A stretch of DNA of 64,000 nucleotides from positions 2,638,295 through 2,702,294 of the forward strand of contig OY365817.1 in the NCBI GenBank assembly GCA_959347315.1. Reading direction: 5' to 3'. The first letter of the stretch is position 1; every line of letters starts with the position of its first letter. Shown piece after piece: positions 23,701-30,000 of this stretch. The translations under genes were made by a program, and so were the position numbers. The notes under the pieces are model-generated. The model did not search any database. It saw only the letters and a program-made list of their open reading frames with translations, and was not told the DNA's origin. The DNA comes from Bimastos eiseni (lineage: Eukaryota; Annelida; Clitellata; Crassiclitellata; Lumbricidae).

Positions 23701-25252
23701 AGACTGTAGAGACAATGGGTGTGGCACAGTGGCTGATCGGTTAGAGCGGTCGGCCCGTAACGTTCAGTGTGTGCTGAGCGCGCGGGTTCGACCCTCGTCC
23801 GGGGCGTCGGTCAATGTGTAGGGACCTTGAGCAAGTCCTTTGCGCACCATTGCTCTGCAGTACAACTAAAATTGCGCCATCGAGGCGTGTGTATGCACTT
23901 CTGAGCAAAAGATGTTGGAAGAAGGGCGGTATTAAATTTCAGTAATAATAATAATAATAATAATGGGTCCTGTATGGGATCCGACAGGGCATAATGGTAG
24001 ATAAAAATTAGGCTACCCTTTATGAGAAGTGCTGGTGAACGAGGAACAATTCTCAGTGCATGATGTCTTAGTGTTGTGAATGATACCTTATAGGTGGTCG
24101 TGGTAGTAGCAGTTTAACGACACTGTGTAATAACAAAGATCATTAGCGTCACCCTCCTCATTTATCCAGGCTTGGGACTGGCACTGTTGGTCGTTAATTG
24201 ATCGAAACAGTTACAAATGGAGAGTACGCTCTGATTGTGACCTTCAAAATGGCACCCCGTAAATGATACCTTCCAGCAGGGGTGTAACAAGCGGGGGGCA
24301 GAAAGGGCACCGCCCCCCCCCCGTTTCAAAACTGGGGGCGTACTCAGTGCCTCATGTACCCCCCAAATCGGTTCTTTTTATGTTTCTCCAATGGCTTTTT
24401 AAGATGACTCTTGTTAAGATAATTTGTGCCCCCCATTTTTCAAATTTCTGGGTGGTAAAATTCAAAGAGTGGGGGCCAAAAAAAAATTTTGCGCTTTGCA
24501 CAGTCTTTAAAATTATGCCCCCCCCACTTTTCAAAACCTTGTTACACCTCTGCCTTCCAGCTTATAACGAGTTACTGATCTGAATGTCAAATGGTTTGGG
24601 TATTACTCTCTCAGTGGACACTCGGCTTTTAAAAGGACATTGTAAAATTTGGGCTATTAAGCATGTTCCAGGTCTGTTTGCAGTGGTTTTAACATTAACT
24701 AGACGTTTTCTGAACCACTTTTAGACCTATGTTAGATTATGTTTTTTCTTTTATTTTAATACGTTCTCCAGAAACATTATTTTGTCTGCCTTGCATCGAT
24801 GTCTTACAATGTTAACTAAGTTAATACATCAAAGCCTCTGACTAGCAGGATCATTGGATCTATTTAGGGATCTCTATACACCATTTATACTTGAAGATTG
24901 CTCGTTTCATTATATTAATTGTAGTTTTTGCATGCGTGTTTCTATATTGTAAACTATGAATAAAGATGGTTTAGGGTTCAGGTATGTTCACTTTTTTTAA
25001 CTCCAACGGGAACACTGCCTACCATAGAATTAAAAACCTCGTGTTTATATCGTTTACAGCGAAGCAGAACCAGTCAAGGGCAGTCGTGCATCGCTGAACA
25101 GCTCGATAAGCATGAGTGACGAAGAGGCAAGTCTCAACGAATACGGAGACGTAGATGCCGGTAAATTCACGGAGGAAGGATCGTTCATAGGGGACTATGT
25201 GAATGTGAAACCATCCGGTAAAAACCACCGCAATAAGGACAGCAAAGCATGA
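592..25252 (+). CDS. L1/neuroglian-family Ig adhesion molecule, 12 exons, 677 aa, no fibronectin III repeats (whole locus)
   Basis: Joined coding exons: 592-673, 5314-5422, 7478-7845, 14936-15064, 16133-16238, 18295-18482, 18956-19096, 20508-20675, 21375-21713, 23141-23272, 23503-23581, 25060-25252. They total 2034 nt, all introns are GT-AG, and phases agree throughout. The product is a type I membrane protein: signal peptide 1-22; Ig1 (C55, W67, C103); Ig2 (C148, W161, C207); Ig3 (C260, W272, C308); Ig4 (C354, W366, C412); Ig5-like about 431-530 without cysteines; transmembrane helix about 555-578; 98-residue tail with FIGDY at 656-660. In the L1 family the FIGQY motif binds ankyrin and links adhesion to the spectrin skeleton, and Ig1-4 fold into an adhesive horseshoe. 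Family members normally have six Ig and four to five FnIII domains; none of the latter is visible here. Assignment to the L1 family is strong; orthology within it is undetermined. Confidence 0.85.
800..1175 (+). repeat. Three spaced copies of the 'CCAGGCTTGGGACTGGCA' repeat
   Basis: Cores start near 843, 971 and 1108, spaced about 130 bp. Each reads roughly cgccctcctcc-ttatccaggcttgggactggcactgccagagtg and is preceded by a gtttcagtttaa phrase. Further copies lie at about 4200-4360 (minus), 6240-6300, 6560-6620, 24100-24190, 36905-36990 (minus), 44822-44890 (minus) and 48200-48300. The core contains the palindrome CTGGCACTGCCAG. Family unknown; it could be a SINE module or a small DNA transposon. 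Confidence 0.7.
1561..2410 (+). mobile_element. Non-autonomous hAT-type element, 850 bp, with perfect 8-bp target duplication
   Basis: The left end CAGTGTTGTATG and the reverse complement of the right end (CAGAGTTGTATG) form imperfect terminal inverted repeats. The element is flanked by GTATTTAG at 1553-1560 and again at 2411-2418. Eight-base duplications and CAG-type termini are hallmarks of the hAT superfamily. Sub-terminal regions are rich in gagaccgagac simple repeats. No transposase frame is present. A second copy lies inverted at 59254-60160. Confidence 0.85.
2640..2910 (+). mobile_element. Degraded non-LTR retrotransposon 3' end
   Basis: Around 2670-2760 a translated frame reads PLLWNDLPATTLA-like, the conserved 'LWNSLP' segment near the C-terminus of L2/CR1-type reverse transcriptase ORFs. 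It is followed by a tail ending in gaatagaatag. Only the 3' end is present and it carries stops, so it is a dead, 5'-truncated copy. Confidence 0.6.
3071..3368. repeat. 149-bp tandem duplication, two copies
   Basis: The block beginning tcttgtagtcttggagactg at 3071 recurs at 3220 with almost no change, so the period is 149 bp. The overlapping open frames on both strands are consequences of the duplication, not genes. High identity implies a recent event. Confidence 0.9.
3366..3600 (+). mobile_element. L2-like LINE 3' tail
   Basis: The segment shares phrases with the 2800-2880 element (caagacttttcttttc, ctctgattaggttgtactg) and ends with gcctctgagtatttatcctg and a gaatgaatgaat tail, as at the better preserved L2-like copy near 36600-36690. 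A run of nine or more G at about 3428 interrupts it. Confidence 0.55.
4870..5130 (+). repeat. Decayed minisatellite, roughly 20-30 bp unit
   Basis: Variants of gtaggtgcaatttggaaaa repeat about eight to ten times with indels, for example near 4905, 5020, 5050, 5075 and 5110. Divergence between units shows the array is old. No coding sense. Confidence 0.6.
5314..5422 (+). CDS. L1-type gene exon 2: first half of Ig1
   Basis: After a tgttgtag acceptor the frame continues in phase 1 and encodes residues 28-63, with a PPSIIEGP strand, the hydrophobic segment with C55 (the B-strand cysteine of Ig1) and the ASGIPTP turn typical of L1-family Ig1. It ends in phase 2 before gtgagt. Together with exon 3 it makes a full C2/I-set Ig domain. 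Confidence 0.85.
5423..7477 (+). other. Intron 2 of the L1-type gene
   Basis: Contains a tRNA-like SINE head near 5528-5600 (ggctta-ctggttagtg, then gggtcgaacc), a short array of ccgattatt units at 5620-5715 that resembles the sub-terminal part of a hAT element, a duplicated phrase gactcactctg at 5733 and 6120, two copies of the CCAGGCTTGGG repeat (about 6240-6300 and 6560-6620) and a decayed minisatellite at 7020-7260. Nothing coding is seen. Confidence 0.55.
7020..7260 (-). repeat. Decayed minisatellite related to the array at 43060-43520
   Basis: Repeated phrases such as aatgaaaataat, gcttgcataaat and ttcatgaaatgcattcctgc occur at roughly 30-bp intervals. On the other strand they match the ctatttaagca / attttcatcaat units at 43060-43520, so two distant loci carry the same unit family in opposite orientation. 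Confidence 0.5.
7478..7845 (+). CDS. L1-type gene exon 3: end of Ig1 and most of Ig2
   Basis: Encodes residues 64-186. YEWQKDG (W67) and DEGTYECRASNAYG (C103) complete Ig1. The linker VLRKAVLAQYLMKP leads into Ig2 with C148 and W161 in a KPIFSWGF context. Its codon use is GC-rich and clean compared with the surrounding introns. The donor is ATG|gttag, a usable but non-optimal 5' splice site. Phase 1 at the end matches exon 4, 7 kb downstream. Confidence 0.9.
9090..12104 (+). mobile_element. CR1/Rex-like non-LTR retrotransposon, defective, nearly full ORF2
   Basis: An endonuclease (EEP) domain at 9090-10013 shows NVKSL, a GxGAGGVLLYVK segment, VCYRPP, MGDFNHHIDWE and SDHQIIRW. A linker frame follows at 10221-10616. 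Reverse transcriptase spans 10549-11391, with DKSPGNDELHPVFLKEL, SRPISLTSAVCKIMEKI, FDFAKAFD, LQGSVLGPLLFTLFIND and FADDTKL. The C-terminal region at 11557-12003 has YKTLVRPHLEYCVQAWNP. Damage includes an in-frame TAA at 9372, a stop at 10011, a frameshift near 10545, and stop plus deletion after FADDTKL near 11390. The 3' tail is a short atgttatgtta repeat at about 12083-12098. It lies in the host gene's sense orientation within intron 3. No ORF1 was recognised, and the 5' limit is uncertain. Confidence 0.85.
12105..12800. other. AT-rich intronic sequence, nothing recognised
   Basis: Low-GC sequence between two LINEs, without open frames, tandem arrays or SINE boxes that I could identify. 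Confidence 0.5.
12800..13490 (-). mobile_element. 3' fragment of a LINE with RNase H domain (I-clade-like), antisense
   Basis: On the minus strand, 13478-13224 encodes FAVFSDCLSALTSIKSN, then LIW...LVNILGNEKADALA, which matches the RNase H end 'WIPSHVGIxGNExADxLA'. It continues at 13101-12814 with RLRLGKVNLNERLLLMKKHETGLSCLC and NHLLTDC, the zinc-knuckle-like C-terminus of RNase H-bearing LINEs (I/Nimb/R1-like). Stops and frame breaks between the two blocks show it is dead. The reverse transcriptase part is absent. Confidence 0.75.
13500..14430. other. Intronic sequence, no feature recognised
   Basis: Several short open frames occur on both strands but none resembles a domain I know, and no splice pattern supports an exon that keeps the host frame. 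Likely degraded repeat. Confidence 0.4.
14440..14590 (+). mobile_element. SINE fragment with 'TCCTTCACTCACAATTG' tail
   Basis: The end reads aaatccttcactcacaattg, then cagcgccatcgaatgatgcttcatta and a cttaataaa finish. The same tail closes copies at about 16430-16530, 19850-19910, 26690-26760 and 63405-63485, so these belong to one SINE family. Confidence 0.6.
14936..15064 (+). CDS. L1-type gene exon 4: end of Ig2
   Basis: Residues 187-229: GNLHFSYLASADEQNGRLYKC supplies the E-F strands and C207 of Ig2, then RLRVTP closes the domain. 'GNLxFxxL' is characteristic of Ig2 in neuroglian and L1. Acceptor ctgtag, donor CCAG|gtattc, phase 1 at both ends. Confidence 0.88.
15260..15690 (+). repeat. 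Decayed purine-rich tandem repeat in intron 4
   Basis: Variants of gtgaggctgaggtaagttgggaagg and gaaaatgaggaagg recur about eight times at roughly 50-bp spacing. The plus strand is almost entirely purine with many ggtaagt phrases, so decoy 5' splice sites on the sense strand are numerous. Units are too divergent for a clean consensus. Confidence 0.6.
15762..15960 (+). mobile_element. tRNA-derived SINE, diverged copy
   Basis: attagctcagtgtgttggtcgagtgc resembles a tRNA 5' half with A box, and ggggattcaaattccca resembles a T-arm/B box. The body that follows has no known similarity. It is not a tRNA gene, because acceptor-stem pairing is not evident. Confidence 0.55.
16133..16238 (+). CDS. L1-type gene exon 5: first half of Ig3
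   Basis: Residues 230-264: a linker with NSS (possible N-glycosylation) followed by GLEGLDITLRCFFSGK, the B strand with C260. The 'LxCxFSGxPxP' pattern across exons 5-6 is the Ig3 signature of L1/neuroglian. Phase 1 in, phase 2 out, before gtaagt. Confidence 0.88.
16340..16535 (+). mobile_element. SINE copy immediately before the 38-bp minisatellite
   Basis: Contains ggttcaatccctc (B-box-like), tttgacaaagtccttcactcacaattg and a finish tagatagtggcgctcaataaatgc. It ends about 30 bp before the first minisatellite unit, which itself starts inside a 'tttatgtagcacctttgc' phrase typical of LINE/SINE tails in this window. Confidence 0.55.
16565..17400. repeat. 38-bp minisatellite, 22 copies
   Basis: Unit starts tagtacctttgcaggggtag and ends gttatagcgtta. 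Units begin every 38 bp from 16565 to 17363. Internal copies look identical; only the first (tagcacc) and last (gttatagtgttc) differ. Such homogeneity points to recent expansion or very active turnover. It lies in intron 5, 326 bp after the donor. The edge unit resembles the tagcaccttt tail phrase, suggesting the array grew from a retroelement 3' end. Confidence 0.95.
17701..17750 (+). repeat. (GACA)n microsatellite
   Basis: About ten to twelve tandem GACA units. The antisense frame encodes a meaningless SVCLSVCL repeat. Confidence 0.95.
17880..18200. mobile_element. Unclassified retroelement-like fragment in intron 5
   Basis: Opens with atttatatagcaccccttc, as at 8500, and contains the phrases ggaagactattccaaagac and tgagcatgtggcgccagtgaagag. 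It looks like the non-coding part of a LINE or SINE, but I cannot assign the family. Confidence 0.4.
18295..18482 (+). CDS. L1-type gene exon 6: second half of Ig3
   Basis: Residues 265-327: KPDPLISWSK (W272), an NAS sequon, LTLSNLLPTDEGRYHCNAQN (C308) and the closing G strand. The last 15 nt plus the donor (gtcaaaattgaaggta) recur twice in the following intron, near 18557 and 18700. The native junction is chosen because it continues the open frame and keeps phase 1. Confidence 0.88.
18465..18720 (+). repeat. Repeated exon 6/intron junction (decoy 5' splice sites)
   Basis: The phrase gtcaaaattgaaggta spans the end of exon 6 and its donor at about 18469-18484. Close copies occur at about 18557 (gtcaaatttgaaggta) and 18700 (an identical copy, with the preceding attgat also matching). 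Neighbouring phrases such as ttaagttacc, ttgcctctgttcaa and gacaatgg are also duplicated, so the intron start is an old tandem array whose unit includes the splice site. Confidence 0.7.
18956..19096 (+). CDS. L1-type gene exon 7: first half of Ig4
   Basis: Residues 328-374: sequons NLS and NVT, EGSDVVMNCKAYAKPKATVEWMRNGE with C354 and W366. In L1 proteins Ig4 packs against Ig1 to close the adhesive horseshoe. Acceptor gcattcag, donor GATC|gtgagt. Confidence 0.88.
19097..20507 (+). other. Intron 7 of the L1-type gene
   Basis: Contains a SINE with ggtggtacagtagctgaatgg head and the ctttgagcaagggcttcactcacaat tail (about 19765-19910), and an L2-like 3' tail near 19915-20060 (gtggcgctatataaatgc). 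No exon is seen. Confidence 0.55.
20508..20675 (+). CDS. L1-type gene exon 8: second half of Ig4
   Basis: Residues 375-430: PDGETLTISNV, then LMVIQCTASNIHGYTLADGYINVI with C412. 'ASNxHGxxLAxxxIxV' is the strongest L1-family Ig signature in the gene. Two extra cysteines (C397, C400) in the loop before the F strand could pair with each other. Phase 1 at both ends. Confidence 0.9.
20871..21040 (-). mobile_element. tRNA-derived SINE copy (minus), head partly deleted
   Basis: The reverse complement gives ggtggccaatcggttagag (A box), then a jump to cttgagcatgtccttcgcgc, tctgtagtacaac and aaaagatgttggaag-agggcggtat. This is the family found at 23720-23945 and 44451-44682, but the gggttcgaccct B-box segment is missing. 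Confidence 0.75.
21375..21713 (+). CDS. L1-type gene exon 9: cysteine-free Ig-like domain 5
   Basis: Residues 431-543 form a single-exon domain with sequons NIT and NAT, an LTIRWFQ strand (W469) and RYSGKYEAVANNSYSVVRVEV, which aligns with the E-F-G strands of L1 Ig6 (DSGxYxCxAxN). The B-strand and F-strand cysteines are both absent; there is no Cys in the whole exon. The fold is probably retained by its hydrophobic core. It is the last extracellular domain, followed by a short EEIPPPLQT stalk. Phase 1 on both sides means it can be skipped or duplicated without a frame change. Confidence 0.85.
21840..22060 (+). mobile_element. L2/CR1-like LINE 3' end
   Basis: Translation gives a 'LNSLPSDLCSLPQDLSSSFYRLSSLAGY'-like C-terminus, broken here into 20-residue-or-shorter recognisable pieces (LNSLPSDL, SLAGYGSGELL), then tgctatataaatgcaacataaa. 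Only the terminal 200 bp remain. Confidence 0.6.
22740..23003 (+). mobile_element. L2-like LINE 3' end with (TTGA)n tail
   Basis: Has a WNSLSIG-like motif, the gcttctgagtagatttcttgaag / gaggctctatattcatt 3' phrase seen at 36620-36660, and a terminal ttgattgattgattga repeat. The repeat ends about 140 bp before exon 10. Confidence 0.6.
23141..23272 (+). CDS. L1-type gene exon 10: transmembrane helix
   Basis: Residues 544-587: a short extracellular stalk, a hydrophobic segment about 555-573 rich in Val, Phe and Leu, then CCICC and YRNRGD. The four cysteines at the inner membrane face (574, 575, 577, 578) are likely palmitoylation sites, and the Arg residues act as stop-transfer. L1-family members share an RNRG juxtamembrane phrase. 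Acceptor catgttgcag, donor CCAG|gtaatg, phase 1 on both sides. Confidence 0.88.
23503..23581 (+). CDS. L1-type gene exon 11: cytoplasmic juxtamembrane region
   Basis: Residues 588-613: VDKKERKSGRDPVKEL, then GFFDYRRP. The basic run next to the membrane resembles the region that contacts ERM proteins or phosphoinositides in L1-family tails. Phase 1 in, phase 2 out before gtaagc, joining exon 12. Confidence 0.8.
23720..23964 (+). mobile_element. tRNA-derived SINE, full-length copy
   Basis: Head gtggctgatcggttagagcg (A box) and gcgcgggttcgaccct (B box), body taggggaccttgagcaagtcctttgcgc broken by few changes, finish aaaagatgttggaagaaggg, then a (TAA)n tail. A tRNA head with pol III boxes, unrelated body and microsatellite tail define a SINE. 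Best preserved of three copies in the window. Confidence 0.85.
24100..24190 (+). repeat. 'CCAGGCTTGGGACTGGCA' repeat, isolated copy
   Basis: tagcagtttaacgacactgt, aacaaagatcattagcgtc, then ccctcctcatttatccaggcttgggactgg: the fullest version of the roughly 110-bp unit also seen in intron 1. No target duplication was found. Confidence 0.65.
24277..24552 (+). mobile_element. hAT-type MITE, 276 bp, perfect 8-bp target duplication
   Basis: Ends CAGGGGTGTAACAAG and CTTGTTACACCTCTG are inverted repeats with one mismatch in 15. Flanks CCTTCCAG at 24269-24276 and 24553-24560 are identical. Poly-C/poly-G blocks lie just inside both ends. A related copy in opposite orientation, carrying a 15-bp minisatellite, is at 45060-45479. 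Confidence 0.92.
25060..25252 (+). CDS. L1-type gene exon 12: ankyrin-binding tail and stop
   Basis: Residues 614-677 and TGA at 25250. The segment KGSRASLNSS-(I)-SMSDEEASLNEYGD is followed by KFTEEGSFIGDY, the L1-family ankyrin-binding motif (usually FIGQY; Tyr phosphorylation switches binding in vertebrate members). Here Gln is Asp (D659) and Y660 is kept. The protein ends 17 residues later in a basic NKDSKA tail with no PDZ-type ending. This exon is the decisive evidence for family assignment. Confidence 0.92.
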
Positions 25253-26360
25253 GAGTTTTGTCGATGCTAAAGTATTCGTCAGCCAAAGTTTTATCCACTG
25301 TGTTAAACTGATGAACGTTTTCGTTAAGTTGTTGTTTTAGGCGAGCTCATGTCGAAGCCGATTTTGGGTGTTTAGATTGTAGCAGTTTTTGTACGATTTT
25401 TCTCTGTCAGTCATTTAGGAAGAGAAATGTGAGGAATTTTGTCATGGATGTAGGATGAGTGTGTGCTGCACTGGGTAAAACTATCCTGTAAGTTGAATGA
25501 ATTCTACTCTGGCTTCTGACGCTTTTAAGAAAAATGGGGAGAATGCTAGAACACTTCAAGAACTGTGGGAGGAAGTGGTAAATTCACAATCACCAGTGTT
25601 TGAACCCTCTTCCATTAGGTTAGTCAATTAGAGACACCATATGCAAGACTTTGCAATTGGGCCACAGCCAGTTCAAAGATCAAGGACATGAAGAGTATGG
25701 GATTGCCTCGTGTGTTATTATATCCAGCTAAGAGTATTTTGTAATTGTGATTGTAATCGGACATTTGCAAAGTGCCACTTCAAGACAATTGCATCACCTA
25801 ATACACTCCACACATTAATTACTGTCTGCTAGAAAATGAAAATATTGTAATCCGTATGCAGGGGTTAGTGTGGAAATTTTTTAACTTTTATTTAGTCTGG
25901 CTTAGGAGAAATGCTCTTGTTTGAAGAGTGGTGATTGTTAGGGAAATGTTTGGCACAAAGGGTTGAACTAAGTAGGACAATGGATTAGTTAGTTTTCTTA
26001 ATTCAGAGCTAGCTTCCCAGGATTTGTTTGATGTTTTTTCGTTTCCCAGTTTAATCAGATTTTTTTAGCTAGATGAATTTTATCGTGTCTTTTTGATTTA
26101 CAAGCGCTGTGAATCTACCGCACAAACATTCCCTTAAATATAGGATGCTATCCATGTATTTTCAAAGCGGATTTTGGTTTCTGTATGGTCACGTTGGCAG
26201 ATTAACCACTGCTGCCTTTAATGTTGACCTCTGCAGAGTATTCACATATTGGGCAGTAGCGATGTTGACTATGTCTGTTGCCAAAACGTATTCCAATTTG
26301 CAAACAATGCATTATTGTTAGATTCTGAGAGACGACAAGATCTGGAATATGATGAATAAA
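25253..26360 (+). other. Probable 3' UTR of the L1-type gene
   Basis: No coding features. The first clear AATAAA on the plus strand after the stop that I noticed is at 26355-26360, giving a 3' UTR of about 1.1 kb. Other AATAAA hexamers lie further downstream (near 27273), so the end is uncertain. Confidence 0.4.
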
Positions 26361-26589
26361 ATAATTATTTTCTTACATTTCAAACTGACAAACTGCATGA
26401 TTACAAACATAGTATATGAACAAATGATAATAGTTGTTACAGGAATAGAATATAACTGTCCGCAGCCATGCATGGCTCCATAACGTTATACATCTTATAG
26501 AATCTCTGTCATTTATTGTAAATGTTATTTGTTTTTCCTTATAGACTTTATTGCTGCTTAATATGATTGTTCTCTAATAATTTGAATGT

Positions 26590-26770
26590 GAGACATGGTA
26601 GTGGTTTGGTTAACTTTGCACCCTGCGATGTGTAAGTTATGGGTTCAATCTTTCTACACTGAAACGGTCGTTGTGTTTGGACCTTGAACAAGTCCTTCAT
26701 TGACAGTTGCTAAGAGCCTTGGTCATTAGATAGTGGTGCTTAATGTATATGTGCTTTTATGAAAGATTCA
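26590..26770 (+). mobile_element. SINE, diverged copy
   Basis: tagtggtttggttaactttg (A-box-like), tatgggttcaatctttc (B-box-like) and accttgaacaagtccttcattgacagttg, followed by tagatagtggtgcttaatg: the same family as at 16340 and 19765. Confidence 0.55.
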
Positions 26771-28260
26771 TTTTGTTTAGGCGCATTATAAATGACCGTT
26801 TAATAATAATAATAATGATGATAACCGTAATGATTGTATCATGAAGGATGGAGCCTGAAAGCGTTTAGCAGAATGCAATTCTTGCTCAGTTTCTGATGGC
26901 TGATTATTGTAAATAAGATGTTGACATGACAAATGCATACTATATTGTCCATATGAAACTGAGCTCTCTTCGCCAAACTAGCTTTATTAAATGCTGCTTG
27001 GGGAATATGGATTGTCCGTCACCGTTGATAGAGTATACTAGTCTGCAGGGTGAGTCCACAAGACATGGCTGCTTGACCGCATCTGATTAAGGCTTTCTAA
27101 TAAGAGTCAATTAAAATAATGCTTTTTCCTGGAAATTCTTAAATTATTGCTGCATAAACAATACATGAATCTGTTCAAGATTGTTTAAAGTAAAGAAAAA
27201 GGCTTAAGAGCTAGCGTTGATGGAATTTTAATGCTCTGCATACAATGAGATCTATTCAACATTACTTAAATGAATAAAAAGTGTTTGCTTATTAATTAGA
27301 AAACAAGTGCTTGTGGTTATCGTTTGAATATTTAGTTTGATCGTTTTGTGGAGAGTAAAAATTTTTAAAGAAATCCAGAAGAATTTAGTAGAACTTGTAA
27401 CAAATTGTGACACCTTGAATGTAGTTAACCTGTGTATATTTTATTACCTGTTAAGTAATTAGATGCCTGTTTGTAATTTGGTTACTTTCTAGGTAATTTA
27501 AAAAAATGCAAATTCGTGACTTGTAATGGTTTGTGCTGACATCTGATCAATTCTGGAACTATTGCAGCCCATTAAACTTGTTGCAGGATACAAATAATCG
27601 AAGGTCTTTCAAACTCAAATTTCATTCTGTGAAAAACAAGACTTCATTTTGTGAACAGCAAGACTATTCTCTTAAAACCTAGATTTAATTCTTTCTGTGT
27701 AATTGTGATGACGGTGGAATGTTCTGGTAATCTGTCTCGACGTGTAAACACACAAGGTATGCTTAAAACTTCTTTTGCCGTTTATTCTAGGTTTTGTAAC
27801 TGCACATTGGCTCATATTGTTCTTTTACAACTTTTGTAAATTGCTTACACACCATAGACTTTTTTATTGGAATGAATTGACACAATATAGGTAAATTGCG
27901 ATTTTTTTAATTGTTTTATTTTAGACGGTCTTATTTTTTAATTGGCAACTTCTGTAGCCCGGGTGTTCAATGCAAAATGTGTGTGCTAGACTTGCATTCC
28001 CGTCCTCTTCTGTTCTGTTTTGTTTTGTAGGCCCGACGAGTCTGTTGAATTGTATCTGGCGACTAGGCTCCCTTCTACGCACTGCGCCCACTCGCCAAAA
28101 AACTCGAGAGAGAGGCTGTCGACTCAACTGTTTGTCGGATGAAAATTCATTGGCAATTTCCTGGTTCTACAAAGAAAAACAATACAATCAGTTGGAGTTG
28201 GTATATCGCCCTGCTTCCTAAATCCACGCATGACGGAGCATCTATGGCGCTGAGCCTGAA
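26771..28260. other. Intergenic, nothing firm recognised
   Basis: AT-rich. At 28030-28136 an open stretch follows a gttttgtag acceptor-like site, but it matches no domain I know and connects to no neighbouring exon. Confidence 0.4.
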
Positions 28261-29650
28261 GCTCCGTTGCTTTATTAGTATTGGTGTTCTTTTATTGGTT
28301 TTTCATTAGTATCAGTATTTCTTGTAGGTATTAATTTTTATATTAGTAAAAGTATTGTTGTATTTAGTATTTTTAATTGGCATTAGTGCTTTATTACTAG
28401 TTTTGTATTTTTTATTTAGTATTAGCCTTATTTGTAGTATTAGGAATAGTAGCTTTTTTACTAGTATTAGTAATTTTATTGGAATTTGTTAGCAGCAGTA
28501 CATTTGTAGTTGTGGTTCTATTAATAGTAATAGAATTTGTCCTATAAGAAGTTGAATGTTGCCTATTGTAGAACTTTTCCTATTCTTGGTTGTGTTATTT
28601 TTTGCTCATTAGTACTGCTAAAACATGTCCTATTAATAGTTATATTTTTATATTAGTAGTTGTACTATATTAGTTGTTGTAATATTTTTATGTTGTAATA
28701 TTTTTCTCCTCATAGCTTCTTATTATTAGTAGCAGTTTTCGAATTGGTATTTTACTATTGGTGTTAGGTTTCTCATGGCCGGTAGTAGTATTTTTTCTAT
28801 AAATGTAGTTTATCTATTAATAGAAGCAGTTGTAGTTTTTCCTATTGGTAGAGTAGGTAGTAGTGTACTAATAGTTGTAGTTTTGGTTTCATATTATGGC
28901 ACTTTTATAATTAGTAGTAGTTTTGTTACTGGTAATTATTTTTATACTAAAAATAGAAATCGCTTTCCTGTAAGTACAAGTTTTTGTTTCTCCTGTTTTA
29001 GTACTTTTGCTAATGTTATAAGTAGTGGTAATTAAATTTTAGTAGTTCCTGTAAAGGGTGTGCCAATTTCATTTTAGTTAAGTGTTGGCAATAGTAGATT
29101 ATATTAGTAGTTGCAATCCTATTTCAGATTATGAAGAGTGTAATCCTATTTCAATAGCTTCCTACACAATAAGTAGTGACAGTTTATTATAATAGTTTAA
29201 TGTTATTCGTGATACAACAATCCCAACTTAGTAGTTTTCTATTACAGGTACTGGCAATCTTATTTTAGTATTTGTGTGGTAATGCTACTTTAGTAGCGCA
29301 AATATATTTTAGTGGTTTTTAGATTTCAGAATTACCTCTTTACACCAGAGAACTACGGGAATAGGATTGCCACTATTCGTAGTATGAAACTACTAAAATA
29401 GTGTCTACACTACTGTTAAAACGGGATTGCCACCCCCTCAACTGGTAACTGCTAAACTAGGATTGCCACTATTGTTAAAATAGGATTACCACTTCTTATA
29501 ACAGGAAAAGCTAAAAAAAAAAAGGATGCCCATTACTGTTAAACTATTATTGCCACAACTCATAATTGCTGATTAGATATCACTACTAACTGGAAACTAC
29601 TACCTAAAATATAAATCCTATTGTAATAACTTGCAACTATTTATAACAGG
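28260..29650. repeat. Low-complexity TAGTAGT/TTTTATTAGT region with strand switch
   Basis: From 28260 to about 29330 the plus strand is T-rich with repeated gtagt, tattag and ttttagtagt words. From about 29390 to 29650 it becomes A-rich with aaactactaaaa and aggattgccact words, which are reverse complements of words on the left (agtggcaatcc, ttttagtagt). It is therefore a large imperfect inverted repeat of decayed simple sequence. Confidence 0.65.
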
Positions 29651-29669
29651 ATATAATTATCGCAATTGT

Positions 29670-30000
29670 TAAATCTCTCCCATCTCCATCGCTCCCCTCT
29701 CTCTCTTCCTCTCCTCACTCTGTCTCCGTCTTCTCTCTCCCCTCTTTATCTACCCTTTCCCCCACCGCTCTTCCCATCCCTTTTCACTCTTTCACCCCTC
29801 TATCCCCTTCCTACCTCCCCAGATCTCTCTATCCCCTCTAAAACTCCCTCCATCGCTCTCTCTCCTATTCTCCCCTTCTCTCCATCTCCTACCCCTCCTC
29901 TTGTACCACTTCTCTACCTTACCTCCTCTCGCTTTCCCTGCCTCAATACCCTCCCTCCCCACCCTCTCTCTCTCCCCCTGTCTGTGTCTCGCAGACACAC
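29670..30000 (+). repeat. CT-rich (polypyrimidine) tract
   Basis: About 330 bp almost wholly C and T (ctctctctcc, ccctccc). Open frames on both strands are artefacts of composition. Confidence 0.9.

Noticed and set aside
28030..28260. Possible extra exon after a gttttgtag acceptor
   Set aside because: No similarity to L1-type tails and the L1-type gene already has a stop with its ankyrin motif complete.
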